Positions 1 to 11,868 of a DNA stretch of 64,000 nucleotides are shown here, one piece after another. Below the pieces are notes generated by a model. That model ran no database searches and had not been told where the DNA came from. It saw only the letters and a list, made by a program, of their open reading frames with translations. Position numbers and translations under genes: made by a program. The stretch is from assembly GCA_024220505.1 (NCBI GenBank), contig JAKZZE010000002.1:2418001-2482000 (forward strand). The letters are read 5' to 3'. The stretch is from Rhizopus arrhizus (lineage: Eukaryota; Mucoromycota; Mucoromycetes; Mucorales; Rhizopodaceae). Each line of letters begins with the position of its first letter. Within the stretch, counting starts at the first letter, position 1.

Positions 1-716
1 GTCTGGACAGTATTTGATAAGCTCCTCTCTGGCTAACCCAATTGTCAAAGTATAATTTCTTTCAAAGCACTCAACCAAAAAAAAATCTGTAAATGGTTTG
101 AGTTGCAGTTCAGGAAGAAAAAAAAAACTATTGTTCCAAGAAAAATGCTATACAATATCTCGATATGCATCAAAGTTTACAGGTGCTGACTATTATTGAA
201 GATCTCTTGCTTTTTCTTTCGAACTTACAACACATTCGCAAACCATGCTCCCTTCAATCTGTTTCCTCTTAGTCTCTCCGCTGGCCCACCATACGTCTGA
301 TTCTTTTTGAGCTCGATCATCTTCATTATCAAAAAACTACCTCCTTCACCTCTACCTTCTCCCAGAAAACGATTCTTGGATTGTTTGCCCTAGAACTCAC
401 GCTGATGCTTATGACGCGACTTTTCCTCCTTACTCATTTACTTTATTTTTTCTTTTTGTCCTTGATCCTAAAGGATGCTTTTTGATTCCCTTACACTCCT
501 TTTTGATCTGACTTGGATGATTAAGGTGTACTAAAGCACTGCACGCTCACTTAAATCTTTTTATAAATAAAAACTTATGTTACGTCATATGCAGATACAT
601 AGTTAAAAACATCCTAGACCTCATAAGATAGGCATTTCTTCATGACTATCCAATGAATGACTTGAAATTAAGACCTAAAATTCCGTCAGTTTCTTTTATT
701 GCACAATATTTTACCA

Positions 717-752
<36 letters not shown>

Positions 753-1632
753 CGTACATCTCTGCTTATGGCGAAAAATAGACTATAACAATGATTTACT
801 ATATCTCACTCGATTTATACAGGCCCTTATTATTGATATTGTGGAAAATTAGCAGATTTTTCTTGCTTTTAGTGTATATAGTAAAGTTTAAGTTACAATA
901 GATATAAATCAAAGAGTTGTTAATTGCTATACAAATTTTGATGACTTTGTTAGATTGAGCTTGCTGCCGAAGAACGAGAAGAATAAGTATTTAGATAGGA
1001 ATCACAAACAAGAAACTTAGATCTTTGCATTTACTTGAAGATCAACAGTACGGTGGCATCGAAATTCACTTTCTAACAAATAAAAAAAAAATATCAAAGA
1101 CTTGGCATACTGTTTAGCTATAATCTTTACCACATCTAGCTCCTCAGTAGCAGGTTTTATGGCATACACGACTTATAACACTATCCGGATGGACTATAAA
1201 CGACAGAGTAAAGTTAAAACTTGTCCAAGAGCAGGCTTATAAAGCTAAAGAAAATAGAGACACTTATACTTGAACGCAGTTAATTATATAATTATATGTA
1301 AAAATCAAAATCAAAACAAAAAGCCCTTTAATTTGTTTCTGATTTTTATTTAGATTATAAGCTAAAAAGCGGGCAATTTTCATCGCTTTAACCCAAGAGA
1401 TTAAAGAGAGTAGTATAGATAATTAGTTACATCCCAATGAAATGTAAGTGCTAACAAAAACTATAATTATCTTGGTGCGTATTTTATTAATAAGTTGATT
1501 CGGGGAGTAAAAACATTCATGCAAAAAAGAGGCGCAATTAAAGTGACTTGCTTTCGTGTACACTATATTAAACTCTTTTTTGGTGGCAATTTGAACAATT
1601 CTTTTTTTTTTATTATAACATTTTTGTACAAA
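1..1632. other. Gene-free left flank
   Basis: I see no convincing coding exon on either strand. The stretch is AT-rich, with short A tracts and an AT dinucleotide repeat around 721-750. It may hold the 3' side of a gene lying left of the window, but nothing in it is recognisable. The last part is the upstream region of the SSF1 homologue. Confidence 0.6.
721..750. repeat. (AT)n dinucleotide repeat
   Basis: About 30 bp of uninterrupted alternating T and A. It is a simple microsatellite in intergenic sequence. Confidence 0.9.
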
Positions 1633-2782
1633 ATGGGAAAAAGAAAGGTAAACCAACTTTAGTTATACAGAATTCATTGTTCTTGTAATCTTACTAATCT
1701 GGCTTGCGTTTTGTAGAGAAAGACTAGAACTCACCTTGCACCAACAGAAGAAGAAATGGAGAAGATCCCAAAGAGTTTTGTTATGCGATCGGGTATTGTT
1801 GGAAGTTCAGTTACTGCTCTTGTAAAAGATGTTCGTCGTATATTTGAACCACACACAGCCAGCCACTTAAGAGTAAAAGGGACTCTTTATTAAAAAGCAC
1901 TTGAACTTATTGCACATGTATAGGAGCGTCGATCGAACCGTCTTAAAGATTTTGTCATGGTTGCAGGGCAACTTGGTGTTACTCATTTTGTGATCTTTAG
2001 TCGTACAGAGAAAAATATCAATCTTCGTATTTGTCGTGTACCTCGTGGACCTACCTTGACTTTCCGAGTAGTTGAATATGTTTTGGCTAAGGATTGTCTC
2101 GCTCTTCAAAAGAACCCAAAGACATCAGATATAGAATACCGCACAAGTCCATTGATTGTCTTGAATAATTTCCAACAATCAGGCAAAGAGTTTAAAGTCA
2201 TGACAGCCATGTTACAAAATATGTTTCCTTCAATAGACATTCAAACGGTAAAAGAGAAATTTATATAAAAAGAAAAAACAATAAACTTAAAACCGATTAG
2301 ATGCAATTATCTCAAGCAAAGCGAGTCTTGTTGTTTAATTATAACGATGACACACGCCAAATCGATGTACGTCACTACACGATTGGTGTGAAAGCGACAG
2401 GTGTATCAAAATCAATCAAGAGAGTAGTAAATACAGATTTACCTAATTTAGGTGATTATGAAGATATATCAGATTATGTGCTAAGAGAGGCCATTGTATC
2501 AGAAAGTGATGTTGAAGACGGACCAGAATCCACAGTGACAGTAACTCATGAACGCAGAAATGAACAAAGAGCAGTGCGTCTGCATGAGATTGGACCAAGA
2601 ATGACTTTGGAATTAACAAAGGTTGAAAACGGCGTCTGTGGTGGTGAGGTCTTGTACCATCGATATGGTAAGTCATACACATATGAAAGAAACGTTTTAC
2701 TCACTTTTTGACTACAGTAAAGAAAACAAAGAAAGAAATGAAGGAAAACGAAGAAAGAGCAGCGAAGAAAGCAAAGGCTTAA
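1633..2782 (+). CDS. SSF1: Ssf1/Peter Pan-type Brix protein, ribosome assembly factor
   Basis: Five exons fit: 1633-1647, 1717-1872, 1924-2247, 2301-2667 and 2718-2782, with all introns GT-AG and 50-69 bp. They give 308 residues. The Brix domain covers most of the protein: IPKSFVMRSG near the start, the ERRSNRLKDF and RVPRGPTLTF segments in the middle, and EIGPRMTLEL followed by GEVLYHRYG at the end. The tail is Lys/Glu-rich (KKTKKEMKE), as in the family. Ssf1/Peter Pan proteins act in the nucleolus in early 60S pre-ribosome and 27S rRNA processing (family knowledge). The protein is shorter than yeast Ssf1 because the acidic/basic tail is short. The first exon codes only five residues (MGKRK), so the start depends on that splice join. 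The gene converges with the histone deacetylase, with 65 bp between stops. Confidence 0.93.
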
Positions 2783-2847
2783 ATTTTTTTTTATAATAAA
2801 AAGGTTCTCTTTCTCTTTATATATAATACAAGTTAATAATAATCACA

Positions 2848-3756
2848 TTAATCATCATCATCTATATTCATTCCATTCCAACCATCATCACTACCATCAT
2901 TATCATCTTCATCGCTATACCACTCATTTTCGTGTATAATGCTTTTCCTTCTGAAAGATCTTGTGTCTTTTCCTATCTCTGAATCCTCCTCAGCATCTCT
3001 TTGCTCCTCTTCGCCATCCAAAAATCCTTGTATATCAGGTGGAATTTCTTGCATTTGAATACTTGGAGCAGCATCCAAATATCTTAATTGTTCCATGACA
3101 CGTTCTCTCACTTTCAATAAATAAGTTCTATCATTTTGATTCTCTACTCTTCCTTTCAAATCTGGATGTAGTTTATAATCCGGCTTAAAGAAATCACGAT
3201 ACTCATTCGGCGGTAAGTTTTCACTTAATTCTGTATCCACAAGAACTGATGTCTCGTATGTCCAGCATCGCGCGACATTTCGAACCGTATATCCACCACC
3301 ACCCACGACCAACAACGGAATATTAAAGTTTTTAACGAGTTGCACGCATCGACCATGAGCACGAATACTCAGGTTGAAGCAGCCCAGTCGGTCACATCCA
3401 AGTGAGTCTGCACCGCACTGTAACACAATCGCTGAGGGTTGGTAAGTGCCAATGACAGCATCAATCACTTCTTTAAATAGCCAAACATAGGCATCATCGT
3501 CAATACCGTCTCGGAGAGGTACGTTCACAGAATAATATTTGCCTAATGAACTGCCTATTTCGTCAATATGGCCTGTTGCAGGAAAGAAATCGCCATTGTA
3601 TTTGTGAAGACTGACAGTCATGACACGGTCAGTTGAATAAAATGCTTCTTGAACACCATCACCATGATGAATATCAATATCAATATATAACACGCGTGGG
3701 AAATACCTTGATCGATATAAAAAATATATTAGTTTCCATCCATATCCTATTGACTT

Positions 3757-3797
<41 letters not shown>

Positions 3798-4491
3798 CAA
3801 TAATTCTAAAATGCCAAGCACAATATCATTCACATAACAAAATCCACTTGCTTCACTCTTTTTAGCATGATGAAGTCCACCAGACCAGTTGATGCAAATA
3901 TCAGCCCCCTCTGCTATTAACTTTCTTGACGCTTCAATAGTTGCTCCTGCATATCTTTGACAAAAATCGTAAATGCCATCAAATATAGGGCAATCGTCTC
4001 CTACATTGAATCGCTGAAAAAGATTTTCATATTCATCTGCATTATCTGGTGTCACTCTAAGGACATGTTTGATTAGGTTGCATGCTCTTTTCTCTTTGTT
4101 TGCATTACTTTTTTAAAAAGTCTACATAATCTTCAGAATGAAAATTTCTAATTTCACTATCAGTTGCTCTTCTAGGTTGAAATATTTCCATTTTTTCGTG
4201 TAAACCATATTTAAGTACCAAGTGATTAGTTAATGTCAAACGGTGAGGTTTCATAGGATGACGCTCCTATATAATTTAAAAAGTTGAGTATAGACAACAT
4301 GATACTTTTTTTTTTATTACTCCATAATGATAGTTTCCAACGCCTTCGTCATGAAAATACGCAACTTTTTTTTTACTATGTGAAGCTAATCGACGAGTAC
4401 CGGGTTGCATATATTTCCTTGTTGAACGGTAGTCTTCTGAAAATGTCGACATTGAATCTTCATCGTCCTCAACATATCCTTTACGTGGCAT
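2848..4491 (-). CDS. HOS2: Class I histone deacetylase, HOS2/HDAC3 type
   Basis: Four exons fit: 4491-4321, 4266-4109, 4056-3796 and 3706-2848, giving 482 residues. The catalytic domain runs from [13 protein letters not shown] (about residue 45) to about residue 380. Active-site features are present: the His pair in GGLHHAKK, the zinc ligands in DIDIHHGDG, the Asp in [12 protein letters not shown], and the catalytic Tyr in GGGGYTVRN. The wording [18 protein letters not shown] and [11 protein letters not shown] is closest in my memory to HDAC3/Hos2 rather than Rpd3. These enzymes remove acetyl groups from histone tails in the nucleus, usually within a Set3/SMRT-like complex. The C-terminus is very acidic and ends in DDDD. 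Intron 3 (3795-3707) is odd: its GT donor runs straight into a long T tract (A tract at about 3758-3794 on the + strand). The gene is divergent from the JMJD6 homologue. Confidence 0.95.
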
Positions 4492-4553
4492 AATTTTTAT
4501 AGAGAAAAAAAGTGAATAAAAAAAAATTTTTTTCTTGTCTTTTTAATGAAACA
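4492..4553. promoter_or_regulatory. 62-bp divergent promoter between HOS2 and JMJD6 homologues
   Basis: Only 62 bp separate the two start codons, which face away from each other. The spacer is A/T-rich with long A and T runs and no clear TATA box. The two genes must share this promoter and have extremely short 5' leaders, or use start sites inside the neighbouring gene. Both encode chromatin-related enzymes, so co-regulation is plausible but unproven. Confidence 0.6.
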
Positions 4554-5974
4554 ATGGTAACTAAAATAACACCATTGGAAAAAGTAAAGAAGAAACGCAA
4601 ACTGTCAAAAAACGAAAAATATGATAGAAGAATTAAGAGAGTGAAGCTAAAAGTTAGATCAGGTAAAAACACTTGCATGTAAAAAATAAACATTGTTTTT
4701 TACTCAAAATTTTTAGAAATCGATTTGTTTGATTGGCAAAAGTGGAAGTTTCACCGCAACGATTATTGGATCGATTCTTATCTTGATAGAGTACCCAGAA
4801 TAGACTATAGACAGGTATCCAAGAAAGAATTTATTGAAAAATATGAATCGAAAAACGTCCCTGTTGTCATTACCCATGTCACTGATCAGTGGAAAGCAAA
4901 CAAACATTGGACTGAAGAAGTATGTAAGAAGAAAAGTTTGTTTTGAATACAACTAAGCGCTTTTTATAGTACTTTATGAAGTATTACAAGTCGCATCGGT
5001 TTAAAGTGGGAGATGACGATAACGATGATAATGTGTACATGAAGATGAAAGAATTCTTGCACTATTCACGCAATGAAGGATTAACCGATGATTCACCACT
5101 TTACATCTTTGACAGTGGATTCTATCGAGCATCACGATCCAAGAAAGGATCAGCAAAGAAACCGGCATGTCTATTGGACGATTACAAGGTACCGAGATAC
5201 TTTGCAGAAGATCTTTTCAAATTGACTGGCAGTCGAAGACCACCTTACAGATGGATGGTCATCGGAGGGGGTCGAAGTGGAACAGGGATTCACAAGGACC
5301 CATTAGGGACCTCAGCCTGGAACGCTCTCATCCGAGGTCACAAGCGGTGGTGTCTCTTTCCACCTAATACGCCCAAATCCCTGTACGATCCACCAATGAA
5401 GCCTTATGACCACGAGGGCGTCTCTTGGTTCGATCAGGTCTATCCAACATTCAAGAAAAGACAAGCATCCGGAAAAACTCTTGGAGAGGAATGGGGCATG
5501 GTGGAGGTATTGCAGCAGCCAGGTGAAACCATCTTTGTGCCTGGTGGTTGGCCTCATGTCGTCATGAATCTTGATTTTACCGTCGCTGTCACCCAAAACT
5601 TTTGTTCGCTCACCAATCTGGACTATGTCTACTTGAATACACGACATGCAAGACCCAAGTTGGGTGAAAAGTTGTACAGAAAAATACAAGAGTTGAGTCA
5701 AAAAGATCCCAAAATATATAGACAGGCAGCTACATCTCTACAGGCAATGAGAACTATGCCACAGATACCTCCTAGCAGTAGCAGTTCAAACAGCTCAACG
5801 AGTAGCAGTAGTAGTAGTAGTAGTAGTAGTAACAGTAGTAGCGATGAGGAAATAAATGCTAGAAAAAGAAAGGTGGTGGTGACTTCTACAGACTCAGAAA
5901 CTGACTTGAGTGATGGAACATGTATGTGTAAAAAATGTAAAACAAAACGAAAAAAGAAGCAAAGATTGAGTTAG
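4554..5974 (+). CDS. JMJD6: JMJD6-type JmjC dioxygenase
   Basis: Three exons fit: 4554-4662, 4717-4919 and 4970-5974, giving 438 residues. A Lys/Arg-rich N-terminus precedes DWQKWKFHRNDYW. The JmjC core holds RFKVGDD, DDSPLYIFDS, LLDDYKVPRYF and the Fe(II) ligands His and Asp in GTGIHKDPLGTSAWNAL. The downstream His lies in PGGWPHVVMNLD, followed by AVTQNF. The segment order and wording match JMJD6, a 2-oxoglutarate- and Fe(II)-dependent lysyl hydroxylase (arginine demethylation has also been claimed) acting on nuclear and splicing proteins. The C-terminus has a poly-Ser stretch coded by AGT/AGC repeats at about 5770-5842, then DEEINARKRK and a Cys/Lys-rich end (CMCKKCKTKRKKK). The poly-Ser tract near the C-terminus is also typical of animal JMJD6. 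Confidence 0.94.
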
Positions 5975-5992
5975 AATAAAATAAAATAAAAC

Positions 5993-8604
5993 TTAACGTC
6001 TTCTATTCACTCTAATCGTAATGTCTGGATCAAACAACTCTGTGTTCTCTACTCTACGTTTTCTTGGTACTCTTTCATTATCTTATGAATATACAAGTTA
6101 ACAACTCTTAATTTCTTTGTACTTTTTTGTAAATATACCTCTAAGTCTCTGATGTTGTTCATTTTGTGGTGGTGTGGTACGTACGATGTGTATAGGATCA
6201 TACGATTGCTGTACTTTACGAAACCGCTTGTAATTGACACCAGTAGATGAAGAGGATGGCTGTGTAATAGGAGAGCATGTGTTTTTCACAAGCTTAACGT
6301 ATACAACTTGAGCCGAAGGAACATCATCCTCTACGGAGCTGGCTCTAACAACTGTCCGGTGAGAACTGCTTTGTGTCGTCGTAGTACGTGTCTCAGTCGT
6401 AGAATCAGTAGTTTGTTGAGACTCAGCAGTAAAGGGTTCAACTTGAAAGCTTTCAGCTGAAATAGGAGTAGAAGAAAGAGGAGAAGAAGGAGCAGGGGGT
6501 TCGGTGGTCAGTAGTTCAGTGTCAAATACTTCAGAAGCAGTAGTCAGCTCAGCTGCCACAGATTCATGTTCAATAGTAGTAGTATTAGCAGATGAGGAAA
6601 GAGCTAAAGGAGTTTTGGTTTCAATAGATCTAATGGTAGTAGAATCGATAGCATCAGCACATGCTCCATTGTGATTAGCCGGTTTACTGTCCTTATCTTT
6701 TACTTTCTCATCAGAAGGCGGCGGAAGTGGTTCAAAATCTCCAACCATGTCATTAAAGAATTGATTCAGACTAGGTGCAAGACTACCGGTTTCTGCATAA
6801 GCCGATAGATCTTTTGATCCATCTTCCCAATCATGACTAGGCGAGAGTGGTTCTGGTTTAGATAAAAGCAAGGTCTCTGAGGAATTAAATGACGTTGTGT
6901 TTGCTTCAGGCAAAAGTGCTTTGGATGGATCAAACGATACCATGTCTCGTTCAGAATGCGAGACAGAGCGAAGGGTGCGCGATGGATCGAAAGGGACGGT
7001 ATCTGCTTGAGAGCGTGTGATGGAAGGAAGGACACTGGATGGGTTGAACGGCAAGGTATCCCGTTCAGAGTATGTATGATTGGCAGATGGATCAAATGGT
7101 ATAGTGCCTCGTCCAGAACAGGATACAGGTGAAACCTCGCTTGATGAGGCAGGATCCAAGGATACGGGAGGATTAGCTTCAGAACGGTACAGTCCAGAAC
7201 TAGTCTCTAACCGATCAGGACTTTGGTTTGTTTGGTTTTCAGCAGGTGTTTGTAGATGAGGACCGGGTTCGATTGCAGTAGTAGATGCCTCAAAGGGATA
7301 GCGTACCCTAGGATTGCATAGCGTATTGGTTGAGCAATAAAGTACTGAATAAACCATTTCATGTTCTGGTATAGTCCTCACAAATCCGTGATGGCTGCAA
7401 AACTGCCTCTCGAGAGCAATCCATTGGTCATTGGATAAAAGTTCTGGCACGGGCTGTATAAATACTGTAGTTTCCCTCAATTGATTCATGTCTATATTGT
7501 CATCTAAATCAACCAATTTAATCTCTCCACGACATAAACTTATTAGAAACTCCAGACGATCATACTTTTATACATTGTCAATACCAATATTTTATTCATT
7601 CACTTTCGTTGTTACTTTACCTGCGCCTTTGTAAATATCCAAAACTCGATACTTTCAAACAACTCCTCTCGATTAGGATTATACGTCAATTCAATCGTCT
7701 TTTTTAGTGGTCCATAATCTTTCAAGACAACAGGCTCTATTTCTGCATCTGCTTCTTCTACATCGCCCAATTCTATCAATTTATCTAACCATTTATCTGA
7801 CACAATCGGTTTATTATTCACCAATGCATAAATCAATCTATCGCTCACAATCAAATCTGTCATGTATAAATGAGTGCATCTTGAATTCCACTTTTTTAAC
7901 ACATTAAACCCTAAAATTTTACTTTATATGTCAACGCTGATATGTATGGTCATGTACTTTTATTCACCTGCACGTAAAGCAGCTCTCACAAGCTTTTTCT
8001 TTTCTATACTTTTTGCGGCATTTCTACATACAGCAACAGGTTTCCAACGTACTCTAATAAAAAGATGTAAAGCAAAAACAATCATAAAATAAAGCATGCT
8101 TACTTCATATAGAATCCTAAGCTACCCAATTGTAAAATGTCTTCATGATGCAATGGCACAGATCCATTCAACAATTCACCGTTCAAGCGAGTTCCATAGC
8201 TTGTCTCATGCGCTGTGATTGTGATATCTGGTTTATAATTGACGTTTTCCTTTTTCAAAAGTTATGTTACTGCATATGTATGATCAACAAGATTTTACCA
8301 AGTCTGATATTGTAGTAGGCCCAATATGAATAGTAGCATGTTTCTTACTGATGCTATTGTCATTTCTAATGATAATATGTGCATCTATTTATTTGTTGTC
8401 AAGTAATTGACAAAACCTTCTTTTCTCTCTATTACCCTTTTTGCCAATGATGTATTCTTTTCCAGGCAAAAGAACATTGGACACGCATTGTTCTATGTAA
8501 ATAAAAAAGAGGAAAAGTAAGCCTTTTGGAAAAGAAAAGAAAAAAAAAGCTAGAGAATCTTTGCCTGTGCCATTAGTATATATTGAATACTTTAAATACC
8601 ACAT
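5993..8604 (-). CDS. NBS1: Nibrin/NBS1 homologue of the MRN DNA-repair complex
   Basis: Eight exons restore one frame of about 725 residues: 8604-8565, 8492-8436, 8384-8299, 8249-8104, 8053-7968, 7910-7621, 7522-6139 and 6081-5993. The N-terminus MWYLKYS leads into an FHA domain (PGKEYIIGKK, RNDNSISKKHA, TSYGTRLNGE). Tandem BRCT-like repeats follow: first WNSRCTHLYM and VSDKWLDKL, then ETTVFIQPV and HEMVYSVLYC. A long Ser/Thr/Pro-rich linker comes next. Near the end, NYKRFRKV resembles the Mre11-binding motif, and the last exon ends LFDPDITIRVNRRR, like the LF...RRR tail of nibrin that recruits Tel1/ATM. Nibrin senses and tethers DNA double-strand breaks with Mre11-Rad50 (family knowledge). 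Intron 1 seems to use a GC-AG pair (donor AG/GCAAAG at 8564), because no GT donor keeps the frame. Exon 1 is therefore the least certain part. The stop lies 18 bp from the JMJD6 stop. Confidence 0.88.
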
Positions 8605-10120
8605 TTTATCGATAAAAGAAAAAGAAAAATTTTCTAGCGGCATAATCAACACACAACGTATTTTACACAAAATTGTTTAAACAACGATCCTCTTTTTTTT
8701 TTCAATACATAGTTGACCCAAGCCTCATTGATGCATCTCACATCTCTGAGCTAGTACAACGATAAAAAAGCCCTGCATTTTTAGATAATCGTCTTGACAG
8801 CACTGCTGAGTACTGTTCTTGGATTCTACAAATGCATCTGTACACAGCAAGGAGGACGCGTCTGCTTTTCTTACAAGTATCATGTTGACACTGTCATTCA
8901 AAAAAAAAAAAAGATGACAATAAGCCATATGCGGTCATGAAAGCATGGTGTTAATTCATATACTGGACTTACAATGTGTAGATCAGACCACATCTATTGA
9001 TTTAACCCATATTTGAAAATCGCCCATCATATCGTGATGGCTATCCTAAAATTTAATATTGCTGACACCTCTACTCATGTAAGCATTAGGGCTTTAACCT
9101 GGGTACTGTTTAACCCATGGCGTTTATAGGTCAAATCACCTAAATGAAGAGACCGTATTGAGACTTGATCACATCAATTTTCAATGACCAACGGATTTTG
9201 GCCGAGTCTACCATGCCTGCTGTGGGAAGGATTAAGCCAGATCATGCATTGAAAAAGTGAGGAATAAGAAAGATATTGCTAACGCTGGCGAAATGGTGTA
9301 GCCAAAACGGAATTAATCATTTCACAAAAAGTAAGCCCTTTCTTCTGGTCGCCGTATTACCAACAGACTTGATATAATTTGTCGTTCCTTCTCTTGTGTT
9401 TTCAAAACCTCCATCATTTTACCAATTTTGCTTTAGAGATGTCGAGCTATTCACATTGAATTTTTACCTTTATCCTTAAACATATTAGCACTGTCTTTTT
9501 TTAAAGGTGGAAAATGTAAATTCCGGTGTAATACATCATTAAAATGAAAGGGTCAATTATTTAACCTTCTTTTTTCAAATCGTACTAACAAAATTTTACC
9601 CGATTTACTGTTACAATCGGTCTCAAAATACATTAAAAAAATTGCAGAAAACAATTAATGATCTTTTAAGGTTGACAGCCTGTAACCTGGAGGCATTGTA
9701 CCCCCAAAAAAGTCCAAAGTCTACCCCAATTATAACTTCAATGGTGGTAGACCTAGTTCTATCCAAGATGAAGGATACTATTCAATGGATGAAAGAGACT
9801 ATCATTCTCTAATGAAAAAGAACAAAATAAGTTTGAAGAGGATTAGCCTTTCATGCCTTTTAGAACACGACATTACTCTCATAAACTGACACTGTAATAT
9901 TATATGCTCTAACTTAAAGTAGGACTTAAAAGTGTTCCAAAGGTACCAACATTTATCCCAATCCAAGCTCCACACACCCGATTTTTTTTTAAATGGAGAT
10001 TTCATTATTTGTATTCATTAAATTAGTTAAATAACAATTCGAATTCAATTAAAGGCTTGATCTACTTTATTTACGAATGATTTATACATGCTGAAGATAG
10101 GAGCGGAGAATGAGGGTAAC
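8605..10120. other. Intergenic region, nothing recognised
   Basis: Only short, stop-rich frames occur here. A 67-codon minus-strand frame at 8725-8928 has no recognisable motif and no clear splice partners. AT-rich homopolymer runs are frequent. The left part is the upstream region of NBS1. Confidence 0.6.
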
Positions 10121-11265
10121 CTACTGTTCATTTTCCAAGACAATTCTATATCTAGGCTTGCCTTCTCTGAAGGCCTTGACAGCTTCGTTACATTCCTTCA
10201 TGGGGTATTTTTGGATCCAAGGCTTCACATCATGTGTGGCAGCAAATTGAAGCATGTCTTCAATCATAGCGGGGGAGCCAATCATGGAACCAACAAAATT
10301 GATTTGCTTGGCAGCCAGTAACATGGCAGGAATACCGTTAATAGGAGTTTCGGGAAGGGCAACCATGATAAAGTGACTGTTGGTGGTCATTAACTTGAAG
10401 AAGGAGACCCCTAGAAAAAGTTTAGAAAACTACGCACATGCAAAAATTCATGACTTACAATCGAATGATTTGCTATAAGCAGTACAGATGATGTGAGTAA
10501 AAGTACTGTGGTGAGCCTTCATTTGTTCAGCATCACTAGTAACAACATAGTCATCACAGCCCAAGGCAGCAGCATCGTCACGCTTTCTGTCAGAGCTAGA
10601 GAGAGCAACAACTTCAGCACCCATCGCCTTGGCCCACTGGACGGCAAAGTGGCCCAAACCACCGATACCAACCACACCCACCTTGCTACCCTTCGTAACA
10701 CCATATCGCTTCAAGGGGGAGTAAGTGGTAACGCCAGCACAAAAGAAGGTGGCAGCAATTTCGTTGGACATGTTGTCAGGGACCTTGAAAACAAAGCGAG
10801 CATCACCTCTCCATTTATCAGCGTAACCACCAAAGGACTTGTCACCGTTAGGCCAGCGACTGTTGTAAGTACCAACGGAGCCATTCGTACAAAGGTTTTC
10901 TTCTCCATTTTTGCAGTTGGCACATTCGTGACAGGAACCTGATTGAGCACCTACACCGATGCGATCACCGACCTTGATATTCTTCACATTCTTACCAACA
11001 GCCGTACAGACACCAACAATTTCATGACCAGTAACGCAAGGATAGTCGGAAACGCCCCAACCACTGTCTTGAACGTGGATGTCAGAACCACAAATACCAC
11101 AGTGAGTGATTTTCATGTCTACACTATTGTCATCAGGAGCTCTCAAGGGTAATTCGGTCCATTCCAAAGGTTGATCTACTGTTTGTCAGTATTTAAATCT
11201 TATTTATTTTATATCTATTCACCTTTAGCAACAGCAGCCCATCCGTGGAAAGTATTAGCAGACAT
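10121..11265 (-). CDS. Zinc-dependent alcohol dehydrogenase, cinnamyl-alcohol/ADH6 type
   Basis: Three exons fit: 11265-11223, 11175-10459 and 10407-10121, giving 348 residues. The N-terminal GroES-like domain carries the catalytic zinc ligands in CGICGSDIH and TGHEIVG, and the four structural-zinc cysteines in SCHECANCKNGEENLC. The NAD(P)-binding Rossmann loop is GIGGLGHFAVQWAKAMG, followed by LSSSDRKRDDAAALGCD. This pattern is typical of the cinnamyl alcohol dehydrogenase branch of medium-chain dehydrogenases, usually NADP-dependent cytosolic enzymes reducing aldehydes (family knowledge). The GWGVSDYPCVTGHE segment and a C-terminus ending RYRIVLENEQ agree with that family, and the length is close to the usual 350-360 residues. 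The natural substrate cannot be read from sequence. Codon third positions are more GC-rich than in the neighbours, suggesting higher expression. Confidence 0.95.
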
Positions 11266-11502
11266 TTTATATGTGTTTGTTATAAATAAGAAGTTTAAAA
11301 AGCTGGAATGAAAGCTTCTTTTTATAGGTGATAAACGTCAAAATAATTGTCACAAAAGTACACTAACCATTAAAAGATTGCTCTTGTCATATTCGTAACA
11401 CATATATTTTCTCTGCCAATCACTGTCGTTCTGTTTTTTGATTATTAATCTAAAGTTATCTTTTTTTTTGAAAAAAAAATTAAACTAAACTAAAAACCAA
11501 GT

Positions 11503-11694
11503 TTAATAAGCTTCCTTGATTTGATCATGTACGGAAAAAAAATAGTGATCAATCTTGAATGAACAATTGTATAGCAACAAGCAGTTTATACAATAAAACA
11601 AAAAGACTATTAGTAAAACATTCAAGGTAACTACGCCACGTGTACCCTCGATCGTCGGACCCTTTTCTGTTATCCAAACGATGAGATCATTCAT
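11503..11694 (-). CDS. Possible small single-membrane-span protein
   Basis: A 63-codon frame starts MNDLIVWITEKG and contains one strongly hydrophobic stretch (VVTLNVLLIVFLFYCINCLLL), which could span a membrane. The frame extends upstream through SLRTFFQYW to a possible splice acceptor next to a T tract, so the true start is unknown. I do not recognise a family. It lies between the ADH gene and the orphan gene, both on the same strand. It may be spurious. Confidence 0.3.
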   Translation of the reverse strand: MNDLIVWITEKGPTIEGTRGVVTLNVLLIVFLFYCINCLLLYNCSFKIDHYFFSVHDQIKEAY

Positions 11695-11868
11695 CCAGTA
11701 TTGGAAAAAAGTGCGTAAGCTTTTTCTATAATAAGGAAAATATATGAATAAGCAGGAAAAAAAAAAAAAAAAAAAAAAAAAAAGCTGTATCCATTTTAAT
11801 TTGTTTTGTAACATTTCAGAAAAAAAAATTTCCTTTTTTTCCTATCTTTTAATAAATAAACCAAAAAA

